From positions 1 to 49,292 of the forward strand of contig CAIVHG010000071.1 of the NCBI GenBank assembly GCA_903905655.1: DNA of 49,292 bases, given 5' to 3'. The translations under genes and the position numbers were made by a program. Source of the DNA: an uncultured beta proteobacterium. Lineage in GTDB: Bacteria > Pseudomonadota > Gammaproteobacteria > Burkholderiales > SG8-41. The notes under the pieces were generated by a model. It was not told the DNA's origin and made no database searches. It saw nothing but the letters and a program-made list of their open reading frames with translations. Position 1 is the first letter of the stretch. Every line of letters starts with the position of its first letter. Positions 25,524 through 33,877 of this stretch are shown in pieces.

Positions 25524-26425
25524 GCCGGCAGCGGCTGCAGGCGCTGCCGTGGCACGCGATTTTCGCGCCAATGCGGGATCGCCCATTCCCAGAGCGCGCG
25601 CGTATTCCCAAGGCCGAGTTCGCGCGGCGGTTGTTGGCCCAGGAACGAAAGTGCAGCGATCAACTGCGGCAGCGGCGCTTGTGCGTTCACCGGGGCGGCG
25701 CGCGTTTGCTTGCTCAACTTTTCGCCCGCCGCATCCACCGCGACCGGCACGTGCATATAGCGCGGCGTGGGCAATCCGAGCAGCTGCTGCAGGTAGATCT
25801 GGCGCGGCGTGGAGTCGAGCAGGTCGGCGCCCCGCACCACTTCGGTGATGCCCTGCTCCGCATCATCGACCACTACCGCAAGCTGGTAGGCATAGGTTTG
25901 ATCGGCGCGGTAGACGACGAAATCGCCGATGTCCGTGTCCAGGTCCTGATGCAGGGTCCCCTGCACCGCATCGTTGAAGCAGTGCGTCGCTCCGCGCGTA
26001 TCGATCCGCCAGGCGCGTGCCGCTTTGCCGGCAGCGATACCGCCGCGGCAGCGGCCCGCATACACTGTGCCCTCGATCCCGTGGATGCCGGAATCGGCGA
26101 TCTCGCGCCGGCTGCAGGCGCATGGATATGCTTTTGCGCGCGCACGCAAACGATGCAGGGCGGCGTGATAGGCATCGCGCCGCGTGCTTTGATGCGTGGG
26201 CGTCTCGTCCCATTGCATGCCGCAGGCGAGCAGGGTGCGCAGGATATCCTCGGCTGCGCCCGGCACGACGCGCGGCCGGTCCAGGTCTTCGATGCGCACC
26301 AGCCATGCGCCGCCGAGCGTGCGCGCCTGTAGATAGCTTGCCACGGCAGCCACCAGCGAGCCGAAGTGCAGCGGCCCGCTGGGCGAGGGCGCAAAGCGGC
26401 CACGATAGGTCAGCTGTGCGATCAC
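25520..26425 (-). CDS. gluQ: Glutamyl-Q tRNA(Asp) synthetase
   Basis: A 301-residue paralogue of the GluRS catalytic core without an anticodon-binding domain. The HIGH-like motif is in FAPSPSGPLHFGSLVAA and the KMSKS-like motif is KLSKQT. The zinc ligands CACSR and YAGRC are present. GluQRS attaches glutamate to queuosine at position 34 of tRNA-Asp. The start is taken as GTG at 26425 because MIAQLTYRGRFAPSPSG then matches the family N-terminus; the frame is open for ~69 more codons upstream with no similarity. It is divergent from pabB across about 190 bp. Confidence 0.9.
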   Translation of the reverse strand: MIAQLTYRGRFAPSPSGPLHFGSLVAAVASYLQARTLGGAWLVRIEDLDRPRVVPGAAEDILRTLLACGMQWDETPTHQSTRRDAYHAALHRLRARAKAYPCACSRREIADSGIHGIEGTVYAGRCRGGIAAGKAARAWRIDTRGATHCFNDAVQGTLHQDLDTDIGDFVVYRADQTYAYQLAVVVDDAEQGITEVVRGADLLDSTPRQIYLQQLLGLPTPRYMHVPVAVDAAGEKLSKQTRAAPVNAQAPLPQLIAALSFLGQQPPRELGLGNTRALWEWAIPHWRENRVPRQRLQPLPA

Positions 26426-26612
26426 GGTGATATGAGTTTCAGCATGGGCGTCTTTGATAGTATAGCGGTCAGTTCGTTGCAGGAGATGGAGCAGGTGAGT
26501 CAGGTGAAAGCAGTGGTCGCACACCGGGACGGCGCACGGCGCGCGCGGCCAGGGAAGGCCGGTTGCCCGCGTGCCGGTAACCCGTTGCGTGACGCCGCAT
26601 TGCACTGAGATC

Positions 26613-28001
26613 ATGGCCAGTATGCTACGCACCGAACTGCCGTATCAGGAGGACAGCGCTGCGATCTTCGAAGCGGTCGCGGATCTGCCATGGGCGGCGC
26701 TACTCGACAGCGGCGCGCATCATCTCGATCAATCGCGCTACGACATCATCGTGGCCGAGCCGTACGCGACCCTGGTTACCCGCGGCAAGCTGACCGAAGT
26801 GCGCGGCACGACGACTGAGCTTTCGCGTGCAGATCCGCTCGAGCTGTTGCGGCGCGAACTCGCAACTGAATCTGAACTGCAGTGCGATCTGCCGTTTACA
26901 GGCGGGGCCATCGGCTATTTTTCCTATGATCTCGCGCGCCGTTACATGTCGTTGCCCTCGCACGCGCTCGACAGCGAGGGCATGCCGGAGATGTGCATCG
27001 GCATCTACGATTGGGCGGTCGTCGTCGATCACCTGGAGCGGCGCAGTTGGATCGCGGGGCAGGGGCGCGATCCGCGCACCCGCCGCGACTGGGGGCAGTG
27101 GGTTGCGCGCTTTTCGCGGCCGGCGTCCGAGCGCGCGCGCATCCCGTTGCGGGTGACCGCACCGCTCGCCTCAAATCTTTCGCGCGCCGAATATGCAGCG
27201 CGATTCCACCGCGTGCTCGACTACATCCACGCCGGCGACTGCTATCAGGTGAACATGGCGCAGCGTTTTGCCGCGCCAGCCACAGGCGATCCGTGGCTCG
27301 CTTACCAGGCGCTGCGCATCATGCACCCGGCGCCGTATGCGGCGTACCTGAACACGCCGCACGGGACGGTGATGTCGGCCTCACCCGAGCGTTTTCTGCA
27401 GGTCGTCTCCGGATGCGTGGAAACCAAGCCCATCAAGGGCACTGTGGCGCGCGCTGGCCATCCGCGGCTGGATGCAGAACGCATTGCACAACTGCAGGCG
27501 AGCGCCAAGGATCGCGCGGAAAACGTCATGATCGTCGATCTGTTGCGCAACGATCTTTCCAAGAGCTGTGCGCTTGGATCCGTGAATGTATTGCGGCTCT
27601 TCGAAGTTGAAACCTATGCCACGGTGCATCACCTGGTCAGCACGGTGCGCGGCAAACTGCGGACAGGATGCGACGCCATCGATCTGCTGCGCGGTTGTTT
27701 CCCTGGAGGCTCAGTGACCGGGGCGCCCAAGCTGCGCGCCATGCAGATAATCGAGGAACTCGAGCCGCACCGCCGCGGCGTCTATTGCGGCGCGATCGGC
27801 TACATCGGGCGCGACGGCAACATGGATCTCAATATCGCAATACGCACCCTGGTCTATGCGGGCGGCGTGGTACGCGTATGTGCAGGCGGCGGCATCGTCG
27901 CCGACTCGCAGCTTGAAGGCGAATACCAGGAAACCTTCGACAAGGTCGCTGCGATGCTAAAGCTCCTGCAGCAGCGGCCGGCGGGAAATGCTGCTGGCTG
28001 A
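26613..28001 (+). CDS. pabB: Aminodeoxychorismate synthase component I
   Basis: A 462-residue chorismate-utilising enzyme. The PIKGT motif, in which Lys replaces the Ala/Thr of anthranilate synthase, identifies PabB rather than TrpE. KDRAENVMIVDLLRNDLSK and FPGGSVTGAPKLRAMQIIEELE complete the active site. With a glutaminase (PabA) it makes 4-amino-4-deoxychorismate for folate. No pabA or pabC is adjacent, and no PabC domain is fused to the C-terminus. The ATG at 26613 precedes MASMLRTELPYQ; 26622 is an alternative. It converges on the DUF4197 gene. Confidence 0.93.
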   Translation: MASMLRTELPYQEDSAAIFEAVADLPWAALLDSGAHHLDQSRYDIIVAEPYATLVTRGKLTEVRGTTTELSRADPLELLRRELATESELQCDLPFTGGAIGYFSYDLARRYMSLPSHALDSEGMPEMCIGIYDWAVVVDHLERRSWIAGQGRDPRTRRDWGQWVARFSRPASERARIPLRVTAPLASNLSRAEYAARFHRVLDYIHAGDCYQVNMAQRFAAPATGDPWLAYQALRIMHPAPYAAYLNTPHGTVMSASPERFLQVVSGCVETKPIKGTVARAGHPRLDAERIAQLQASAKDRAENVMIVDLLRNDLSKSCALGSVNVLRLFEVETYATVHHLVSTVRGKLRTGCDAIDLLRGCFPGGSVTGAPKLRAMQIIEELEPHRRGVYCGAIGYIGRDGNMDLNIAIRTLVYAGGVVRVCAGGGIVADSQLEGEYQETFDKVAAMLKLLQQRPAGNAAG

Positions 28002-28103
28002 TTAGAAGGTCGTCAGCGGGGTCGGCATGTCAACGCGGCGGTTTTGAACGCGTCCCGCCTCGTCCGAGTTGTCGGCGATCGACATTGCAGAGGTATCTGC
28101 TGC

Positions 28104-28784
28104 CTACCTTAGGGCGCCGAAAACCTTGCGCACCATGTCACTTGCAGCACCCAGCGGGTTTTGCCGGAAATTCTTTTCCTGCTCTGCGATCATCAGATAC
28201 AAGCCGTCGAGCGCCTTGCCCGTGACGTAGCCTTCTACCGTCGATTGATCTTTGCCAATGAGCCCGAACTGGCCCGCCTGCCCGGCGAGCCCGTTGTATT
28301 TCGCCGCCAGGCCGACGCGATCGGTGGCCTTCTTCACGATCGGAAGAAAGCGTTGAGTAAGTTCCGCCTGGGTGGTGCGGCGGAAATAATCGGTGGCTGC
28401 CGTATCACCGCCGCTCAGGATCGATTTTGCATCCTGCACGCTCATCTTGCGCACGGATTCCACGAGCAGCGCCTTTGCCTCAGGCACTGCGGCTTCCGCT
28501 GCGCGGTTCATCGTCAGCACGAGCTCGTCGGCCTGCTTGCTCATCCCGGTGAGCCGCAACATGCCTTCTATGTTCTGCAGCGCTGGGGGCAGCGGAATCT
28601 TGACTTTTGCGTTGCCGAAAAAGCCGTTTTCGACGCCGAGCTGTGAGACTGCGGCAGCGGCCCCGTCGCTCAGGGCCTGCCGCAATCCGCTGGACGCGTC
28701 GGCATTGCTGATGCTTTCCAGCCCTGCGGCGAGGGTCGAGGCATTGAAGATCATCAGTGCGAGCCAAAGCAAAAGTTTTGACAT
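28104..28784 (-). CDS. DUF4197 family exported protein
   Basis: A 226-residue protein with a signal peptide (SKLLLWLALMIFNASTLAAG) and the DUF4197 pattern: GLRQALSDGAAAAVSQLG, NAKVKIPLPPALQNIEGMLR, then TDYFRRTTQAELTQRFLPIV and YVTGKALDGLYLMIAEQEKNF. It is predicted to be periplasmic and helical. No activity is established for the family. The start at 28784 fits the signal peptide; an ATG four codons earlier is possible. It is divergent from the DedA-rhodanese gene. Confidence 0.88.
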   Translation of the reverse strand: MSKLLLWLALMIFNASTLAAGLESISNADASSGLRQALSDGAAAAVSQLGVENGFFGNAKVKIPLPPALQNIEGMLRLTGMSKQADELVLTMNRAAEAAVPEAKALLVESVRKMSVQDAKSILSGGDTAATDYFRRTTQAELTQRFLPIVKKATDRVGLAAKYNGLAGQAGQFGLIGKDQSTVEGYVTGKALDGLYLMIAEQEKNFRQNPLGAASDMVRKVFGALR

Positions 28785-29136
28785 GAAGCGCTCCATATAC
28801 AGAGTGAGAGGGCGCGGATAGCCCGATTTCCAATCAGATCATAAATGAATATTACCCGCGAGCCTATCGTCAGCGCATCGAGTTGTATCAACGTGACGGA
28901 AAGCCGGCAGAGGTCTGCACCTTGATTGTTATGAGGTAATTCTGAGGGGCCCAGGCACGGCATGCATAGGGGCGCGTCCTGTAATCGGTATTCAGGCATA
29001 CTTGCGAACTCACTTTGTGAAACTTCGGGATATGGAATGAATGCGAAAGCATTGCGCTGGGTGCATATGAAAGCGGGTTGTGTAGAGTGGATGGCAGCGG
29101 GCCAGCGACGGCAATCAGCCTACCGGGGCATGCACG
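28785..29136. other. 352-bp divergent non-coding region
   Basis: This region lies between the DUF4197 and DedA-rhodanese genes, which point away from each other, so it carries both promoters. It is relatively AT-rich near 28820-28960. Several short open frames exist on both strands but none has a ribosome site or recognisable product. I could not assign a -35/-10 pair with confidence. Confidence 0.5.
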
Positions 29137-30069
29137 ATGCATGAGATGACCGGCCTGCTCGAAGCCTATGGGCTGGCCTTTGTCTTTGTAAACGTATTCC
29201 TGGTGCAGGCCGGAGCGCCGGTGCCCGCAGTGCCGGCCCTGATGGTGGCGGGCGCCCTCAGCAAGGGCGGCGCGATCTCCATGCCCGCCATCATTGCAGT
29301 CGCTGTCATCGCTTCGCTGTTGGCGGACTCGCTCTGGTATGAATTAGGTCGCAGGTACGGCACGCGTGTGCTGCGGCTGCTTTGCCGCATGTCGATAGCG
29401 CCGGACACATGCGCGCGCCAGACCGAAGACCGGTTCCTGCGCTGGGGTGCACCATCGCTGGTATTCGCCAAGTTCATCCCGGGCTTCGCTCTCGTGGCGC
29501 CGCCGCTTGCGGGCGCGCTGAGGGTGGGGTTTGCATCGTTTCTCTTTTATAGCGCGATCAGCGCAGCGCTATGGGCATTGCTCGCCGTCGGCGCGGGCAT
29601 GCTGTTCGCGCGGCAGGTCGACTGGGCGCTGGCAACTCTCGAGCAGATGGGCATGGATTCCCTGCTGGTGCTTGCCGTTGGGCTGACGCTATTCATCGCC
29701 TATAAATTGTGGGCGCGCAACCGGCTGATCAGGCACCTGCGCATGACGCGTATATCGGCCGCTGAACTTAATCGTATGACGGAGCAGGGGCTGGCGCCGG
29801 TCGTCGTCGACGTGCGGTCGAAGGGTGCGCGCGCCTTCGATCCGCGCCGCATCCCAGGCGCGCTGCTCGCCGACATCGAAAGCATGGACCAGGTGCTGGC
29901 GCAGCTGCCGCGGAATCGCGACATCATTTTGTACTGTACGTGACCCAACGAAGCCAGCGCGGCGCGTGTCGCCCGCCTGTTGATGGACCGCGGTGTGCAG
30001 AAGGTGCGCCCGCTCGAGGGTGGGCTGGATGCGTGGGTGGCCGCCGGCTATCAGACCGAGCCGTCCTGA
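29137..30069 (+). CDS. DedA-family membrane protein fused to a rhodanese domain, with in-frame TGA at 29941
   Basis: Residues 1-190 form a DedA-type membrane domain (FVFVNVFLVQAGAPVPAVPA, then FAKFIPGFALVAPPLAGAL). Residues ~205-310 form a rhodanese domain (VVVDVRSKGA, then IILYCT). Codon 269 is TGA, two codons after the canonical Cys267 in the active-site loop. The frame continues with PNEASAARVARLLMDRGVQK and LEGGLDAWVAAGYQTEPS to a TGA stop at 30067. In homologues as I know them the loop reads YCTCPNEAS, so TGA replaces the second Cys. This could be a selenocysteine codon, a nonsense mutation or a sequence error. If TGA stops translation, the product keeps the membrane domain but loses the loop and last helices. 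The following hydrolase gene is 81 bp away. Confidence 0.72.
29959..29976 (+). promoter_or_regulatory. SECIS-like hairpin after the in-frame TGA
   Basis: GCGGCG and CGCC(C)GC pair around loop CGTGT, with one bulged C on the 3' side. The stem begins 15 bases after the TGA and the loop lies 22-26 bases after it, within the range for bacterial SECIS elements. A G is at loop position 2. In GC-rich coding DNA such hairpins arise easily by chance, so this is weak support on its own. Confidence 0.25.
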
Positions 30070-30150
30070 GCGGACTGGCATGGGAACACGTGTAACGAGT
30101 GCGATACGTGTGACGCTGCACCAGCGTGCATCGTCGTGCGGGCTTGCACT

Positions 30151-30804
30151 GTGAACAGCGTGCGGCCAACCGTGGTACTGGTGCACGGCCTGTGGCTGCC
30201 CGCGGCGGCCATGGAACTGCAGCGCCATTACCTGGCTCAAATGGGATTCAATGCGCTCGCTTACCCTTACCCGTCGATGCGCCTGACATTGACGGACAAT
30301 GCCGACCGCATGGCGCACTACGCGCGCGCGCTCACCGCACCGCGCATCCATTGGGTCGGCCACAGCATGGGCGGCCTGGTAATACTGCAGATGCTCGCGC
30401 GCGCGCCTGATCTGGCTCCCGGTCGCGTCGTATTGCTCGGCTCGCCCTATCGCGGCAGTTACGCTGCGCGCGAGTTCGCGGAAAACAGGCTCGGGGCCTA
30501 TGCGCTCGGCCACAGCATGCAGGAATGGCTGAGCTGCGAAAAGCCGTCGGATTTTCCCGGCCGCGAAATCGGCGTCCTCGCTGGGTCCCGCAGCGTAGGG
30601 TTGGGACGCGTCGTTGCGCGGGAGTTGCCTGTGCCCAACGATGGTGTGGTAAGCGTCGCCGAAACCGAGCTCGCAGCCGCGTGCGACCGAATCGTGCTGC
30701 CGGTGAGTCATACCGGGATGCTGGTGTCGCGAAGTGTTGCGCAGCAGGCCGCCGCCTTTCTGCGTGACGGCAGATTCGACCACTGCACCGTGACAGAGGT
30801 GTGA
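30151..30804 (+). CDS. Alpha/beta-fold hydrolase (esterase/lipase-like)
   Basis: A 217-residue single-domain hydrolase. The oxyanion-hole segment VVLVHGLWLPAAAM, nucleophile elbow GHSMGGL and the late VSHTGML with catalytic His are visible. There is no signal peptide, so it should be cytoplasmic or exported by another route. The GTG at 30151 (MNSVRPTVVLVHG) is preferred over GTG at 30136. Its stop overlaps the start region of the following aminopeptidase, pointing to an operon. The short size resembles the PGAP1/LipB-like group. Substrate unknown. Confidence 0.8.
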   Translation: MNSVRPTVVLVHGLWLPAAAMELQRHYLAQMGFNALAYPYPSMRLTLTDNADRMAHYARALTAPRIHWVGHSMGGLVILQMLARAPDLAPGRVVLLGSPYRGSYAAREFAENRLGAYALGHSMQEWLSCEKPSDFPGREIGVLAGSRSVGLGRVVARELPVPNDGVVSVAETELAAACDRIVLPVSHTGMLVSRSVAQQAAAFLRDGRFDHCTVTEV

Positions 30805-30806
30805 GC

Positions 30807-31847
30807 ATGATCCGTTGGCGGCTGCTCGCTGTGTTTGCGGTATGTGGTCTCGCGGGTTGTGCGAGTCTACGTTACTACTGGCAGTCGATAGACGGGCAGG
30901 TACAGCTCTTGGCGGAGCGTCAATCCATTGCGGTGGTGATTGCAAATCCCAATACTGATCCCGCGCTCAAGGCCAAGCTTGCGCGCGTCCTGGAGATTCG
31001 GGATTTCGCGAGTAGTGAGCTGAAGCTTCCGGACAATCCGAGTTACCGCGGTTACGCAGACCTGAGGCGCACGTACGTGGTCTGGAACGTATACGCGACG
31101 CCGGAATTTTCCATCGCGCCCGAGCAGTGGTGCTTTCCGATCGCCGGCTGCGTCAACTACCGCGGTTACTTCGCGCTGGCCGATGCCGGCGAATTTGCGG
31201 ACGGCCTGCGCGAGCAGGCATTCGACGTGTTTATCTCCGGCGTGCCTGCCTACTCCACGCTCGGGTGGTTCGATGATCCGGTGCTCAACACGTTCATAAG
31301 CTATCAGGATTATGAAGTTTCGCGCCTCATTTTTCACGAGCTTGCGCATCAGATGGTCTACGTGGGCGGCGACAGCGAGTTCAACGAGTCGTTCGCGGCG
31401 ACGGTGGAAACCGAAGGCGTGCGGCGCTGGATCGTGCGCCATGGCGACGCCAGGATGCAGGCCGCCTTTGAAAGCGCGCAGCAAAGGCGCACGGATTTTC
31501 GCGCACTGATCGTGAAGTACCGCGCGGCCCTGGCCGACATCTACCGCCTGCCGATCACGAGCGCGCAGATGCGCAGCCGCAAATCGCAGGCCTACTCGGA
31601 CCTCGAGCGCGACTACCAGCAACTTAAAACGAGCTGGGGCGGCTACGCGGGTTATGACCGTTTCATGGAACATCTTAATAACGCGACGCTTGCTTCGTTT
31701 GCGCTCTACAGCGCTCTGGTGCCGGAATTCCAGCGCATTCTCGAGCGCAATCGCGGGGATCTGGCGGCGTTCTATGCCGACGTCAAGGCGCTAGCCGCGC
31801 TCGGAAAAGAGCAGCGCAAAACGCAGTTCGCGGCGCTGGAGCCTTAG
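30807..31847 (+). CDS. Putative aminopeptidase lipoprotein (PF10023 type)
   Basis: A 346-residue protein with a lipoprotein signal (FAVCGLAGC) and the conserved start of the family, YYWQSIDGQVQLL. The metallopeptidase motif HELAHQ is followed by FNESFAATVETEG, supplying the third ligand, as in predicted aminopeptidases of the COG4324 group. The C-terminal part is helical and Arg-rich. The ATG at 30807 is favoured because AGAGGTG lies just upstream; GTG at 30801 is possible and would overlap the hydrolase stop. It likely shares a transcript with the hydrolase. Activity has not been shown for most of this family. Confidence 0.85.
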   Translation: MIRWRLLAVFAVCGLAGCASLRYYWQSIDGQVQLLAERQSIAVVIANPNTDPALKAKLARVLEIRDFASSELKLPDNPSYRGYADLRRTYVVWNVYATPEFSIAPEQWCFPIAGCVNYRGYFALADAGEFADGLREQAFDVFISGVPAYSTLGWFDDPVLNTFISYQDYEVSRLIFHELAHQMVYVGGDSEFNESFAATVETEGVRRWIVRHGDARMQAAFESAQQRRTDFRALIVKYRAALADIYRLPITSAQMRSRKSQAYSDLERDYQQLKTSWGGYAGYDRFMEHLNNATLASFALYSALVPEFQRILERNRGDLAAFYADVKALAALGKEQRKTQFAALEP

Positions 31848-31859
31848 CGCCGAGTGCTT

Positions 31860-31868
31860 TGCTATAAT
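31860..31868 (+). promoter_or_regulatory. Extended -10 promoter of the PEBP-family gene
   Basis: TGCTATAAT is a perfect extended -10 element, 24 bases before the ATG at 31893. The predicted transcript start would be near 31875, which rules against the ATG at 31878 and supports 31893. No good -35 is seen, as is usual for this promoter class. Confidence 0.55.
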
Positions 31869-31892
31869 TTTGTGAACATGAGGAGTGCAGCC

Positions 31893-32522
31893 ATGAGACT
31901 CACGAGTTCCAGCTTTCAGAACAATGGACCGATCGCCGCAGAATTCGCATTTTGCGCAGCGGACCCGAAGACCCACGTGACTCTGTCGCTCAATCGCAGC
32001 CCCGCGTTCGCGTGGACGGATGCACCGGCGGGCACGAGGTCGTACGCGTTCATCTGCCACGATTGCGATGTGCCGAGCAAGCCCGATGATGTGAACCAGG
32101 ACGGCCGCGTCATACCGGCGACGCTGCCGCGGGTGGATTTCTATCATTGGGTGCTCGTCGATTTGCCGGCATCCGCGAATACTATTGCTGCCGGTGAATT
32201 CTCGGATGGCGTCAACGCGCGCGGCAAGGCTGGCCCCAACGGCCCGCGCGGCACGCGCCAGGGGATCAACGATTACACGCTGTGGTTCGCGGCGGACGCG
32301 ACCATGAGCGGCAACTACTTTGGCTATGACGGCCCGTGTCCACCATGGAACGACAGCATTCTGCATCATTATGTATTTACGCTCTACGCCCTCGATGTCG
32401 CAAGCTGTCCGGTTCACGGCACGTTCAAGGGGTCCGATGTGCTGGCCGCCATCAAGGGGCATGTGCTCGCGCAGGCATCCGTCACCGGCGTCTATAGCCT
32501 GAATCCGCAGATCAAGCTGTAA
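31893..32522 (+). CDS. YbhB/YbcL family Raf-kinase-inhibitor-like protein (PEBP fold)
   Basis: A 209-residue PEBP-family protein. The ligand-pocket signatures are FHWVLVDLPA-like (YHWVLVDLPA), YFGYDGPCPPWND and HHYVFTLYALD. Bacterial members have no settled function. There is no signal peptide. AGGAG lies nine bases before the ATG at 31893, and an extended -10 promoter sits just upstream. Compared with E. coli YbhB (about 160 residues) it has a longer insert around the first third (HDCDVPSKPDDVNQDGR), a variant common in betaproteobacteria. Confidence 0.88.
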   Translation: MRLTSSSFQNNGPIAAEFAFCAADPKTHVTLSLNRSPAFAWTDAPAGTRSYAFICHDCDVPSKPDDVNQDGRVIPATLPRVDFYHWVLVDLPASANTIAAGEFSDGVNARGKAGPNGPRGTRQGINDYTLWFAADATMSGNYFGYDGPCPPWNDSILHHYVFTLYALDVASCPVHGTFKGSDVLAAIKGHVLAQASVTGVYSLNPQIKL

Positions 32523-32681
32523 TCAACGTAACTTATTGAAGGGGCCTTCTGAGCGCAGCGCCTGCAGCGCGAGCGCTGGTGCATTTGCGTTATTATCTTG
32601 CACTACCTCCCTTTAAGACGGCTCGATGATTCGCTTGTTGCGAGCATCGTGCCAGCAACCAGTGTTCGGTCAGGAATTTCA

Positions 32682-33866
32682 ATGAAGGAACTCATAGCTG
32701 CGTTGACGCTGACGCTGTTGGCGCAGGCAGCGGTCGCACTTACCCTGTATACGCCGGCGGTGCTGGCGCCGGCTGCGCAAGCCGACATCGGGATTGCCGC
32801 GAGCACCATCGGCCTGTTTACCGCGATCGTGTTCGCGATGGCGACCTGGTGCGCGCCGTTCGGCAGCACCTTTGTTGCCCGCCTGGGCCCGATGCGAGTG
32901 AGCCAGTGGTGCCTGGTGTCGTGCGGCTGCGGGCTTGCACTGTGCGCGCTCGCGAGCCCGGCAGCGGTCGTCGTGGGTGCGGCACTGATCGGCGCCGGGA
33001 TCGGACCGCTCACGCCGGCGAGCACCGAGATACTGGCGTCTCAGGCACCGCCCCGGGTGCGCAACCTGGTCATGTCGATACGGCAGAGTGGCGTGACCCT
33101 GGGCGGTGCATTGGCGGGAGCGGTGGCGCCGCTATTACTCATCGCTGTAGGATGGAAGGGGGCAGTGCTTGCCATCGGCGCATTCTGCCTGTGCTTCGCG
33201 GTCGCTTTGCAGGCAGTGCGCCACCGTTATGACGGGGCGCGCGAGATCTCGGTATCCACTCAACGGCCCTCGCCCGTGCGGCTGTTCCGGATGGTGTACT
33301 CGCACCTGGAGCTGCGGCAAAATGCGCTCGCATCATTTACCTATGCCGGCATGCAGTACTGCCTGTCCACCTTTCTGGTGGTCTTTCTCGTCGAGCGCGC
33401 TGCTTTGAGCCTGCCGCACGCCGGGTGGGCTCTGGCATGCGCCATGACCGCGGGCCTCGTGGGCCGCATCTTCTGGGGACTCGTCGCCGACTGGATCGGC
33501 AATACGCGCAAGGTACTCGGTGCGCTTGGGCTGGTGATGACGATCTCGGCATTCACCCTGAGTCAGGTCACTCCCGGCTGGCCGCTGGCCGCGATACTCG
33601 CGCTGAGCACCGTATTCGGGGCGACCGCAATCGGCTGGAACGGCATCTGCGTCGCGGAGATCGCGCGCGTTGCGCCGCCAGGGCAGGTGGCGATCGCGAC
33701 CGGCGGATCGCTCATCTTTACCTACTCCGGCATCACCATCGCGCCGTCGCTCTTCTGGATCGTGATCACCGTGACCGGTAGCTATGCATGGGCCTTCGCA
33801 CTGCTGGGGGTCGCGGCGTTGTCAGTCGCGCTGCCTTATTTTCGCAGTCCCGCTGCTGTTGCCTGA
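32682..33866 (+). CDS. MFS transporter (CynX/NimT-like)
   Basis: A 394-residue major facilitator with about twelve membrane segments, starting MKELIAALTLTLLAQAAVAL. The first-half signature is degenerate (APFGSTFVARLGPMRVSQW). The segment IGAGIGPLTPASTEILASQA and IRQSGVTLGGALAGAV resemble the cyanate/nitrate-analogue-type and sialate-type subgroups, but substrate is not clear. The ATG at 32682 is preceded by CAGGAA; the frame is open ~28 codons upstream with no membrane-like character. It converges on the rubredoxin-reductase gene with 11 bp between stops. Confidence 0.82.
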   Translation: MKELIAALTLTLLAQAAVALTLYTPAVLAPAAQADIGIAASTIGLFTAIVFAMATWCAPFGSTFVARLGPMRVSQWCLVSCGCGLALCALASPAAVVVGAALIGAGIGPLTPASTEILASQAPPRVRNLVMSIRQSGVTLGGALAGAVAPLLLIAVGWKGAVLAIGAFCLCFAVALQAVRHRYDGAREISVSTQRPSPVRLFRMVYSHLELRQNALASFTYAGMQYCLSTFLVVFLVERAALSLPHAGWALACAMTAGLVGRIFWGLVADWIGNTRKVLGALGLVMTISAFTLSQVTPGWPLAAILALSTVFGATAIGWNGICVAEIARVAPPGQVAIATGGSLIFTYSGITIAPSLFWIVITVTGSYAWAFALLGVAALSVALPYFRSPAAVA

Positions 33867-33877
33867 GCGTGCCCGCG

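Noticed and set aside
29689-30945. 418-codon open frame antisense to the DedA-rhodanese and hydrolase genes
   Set aside because: It crosses two real plus-strand genes, is His/Arg-rich, and has no family similarity.
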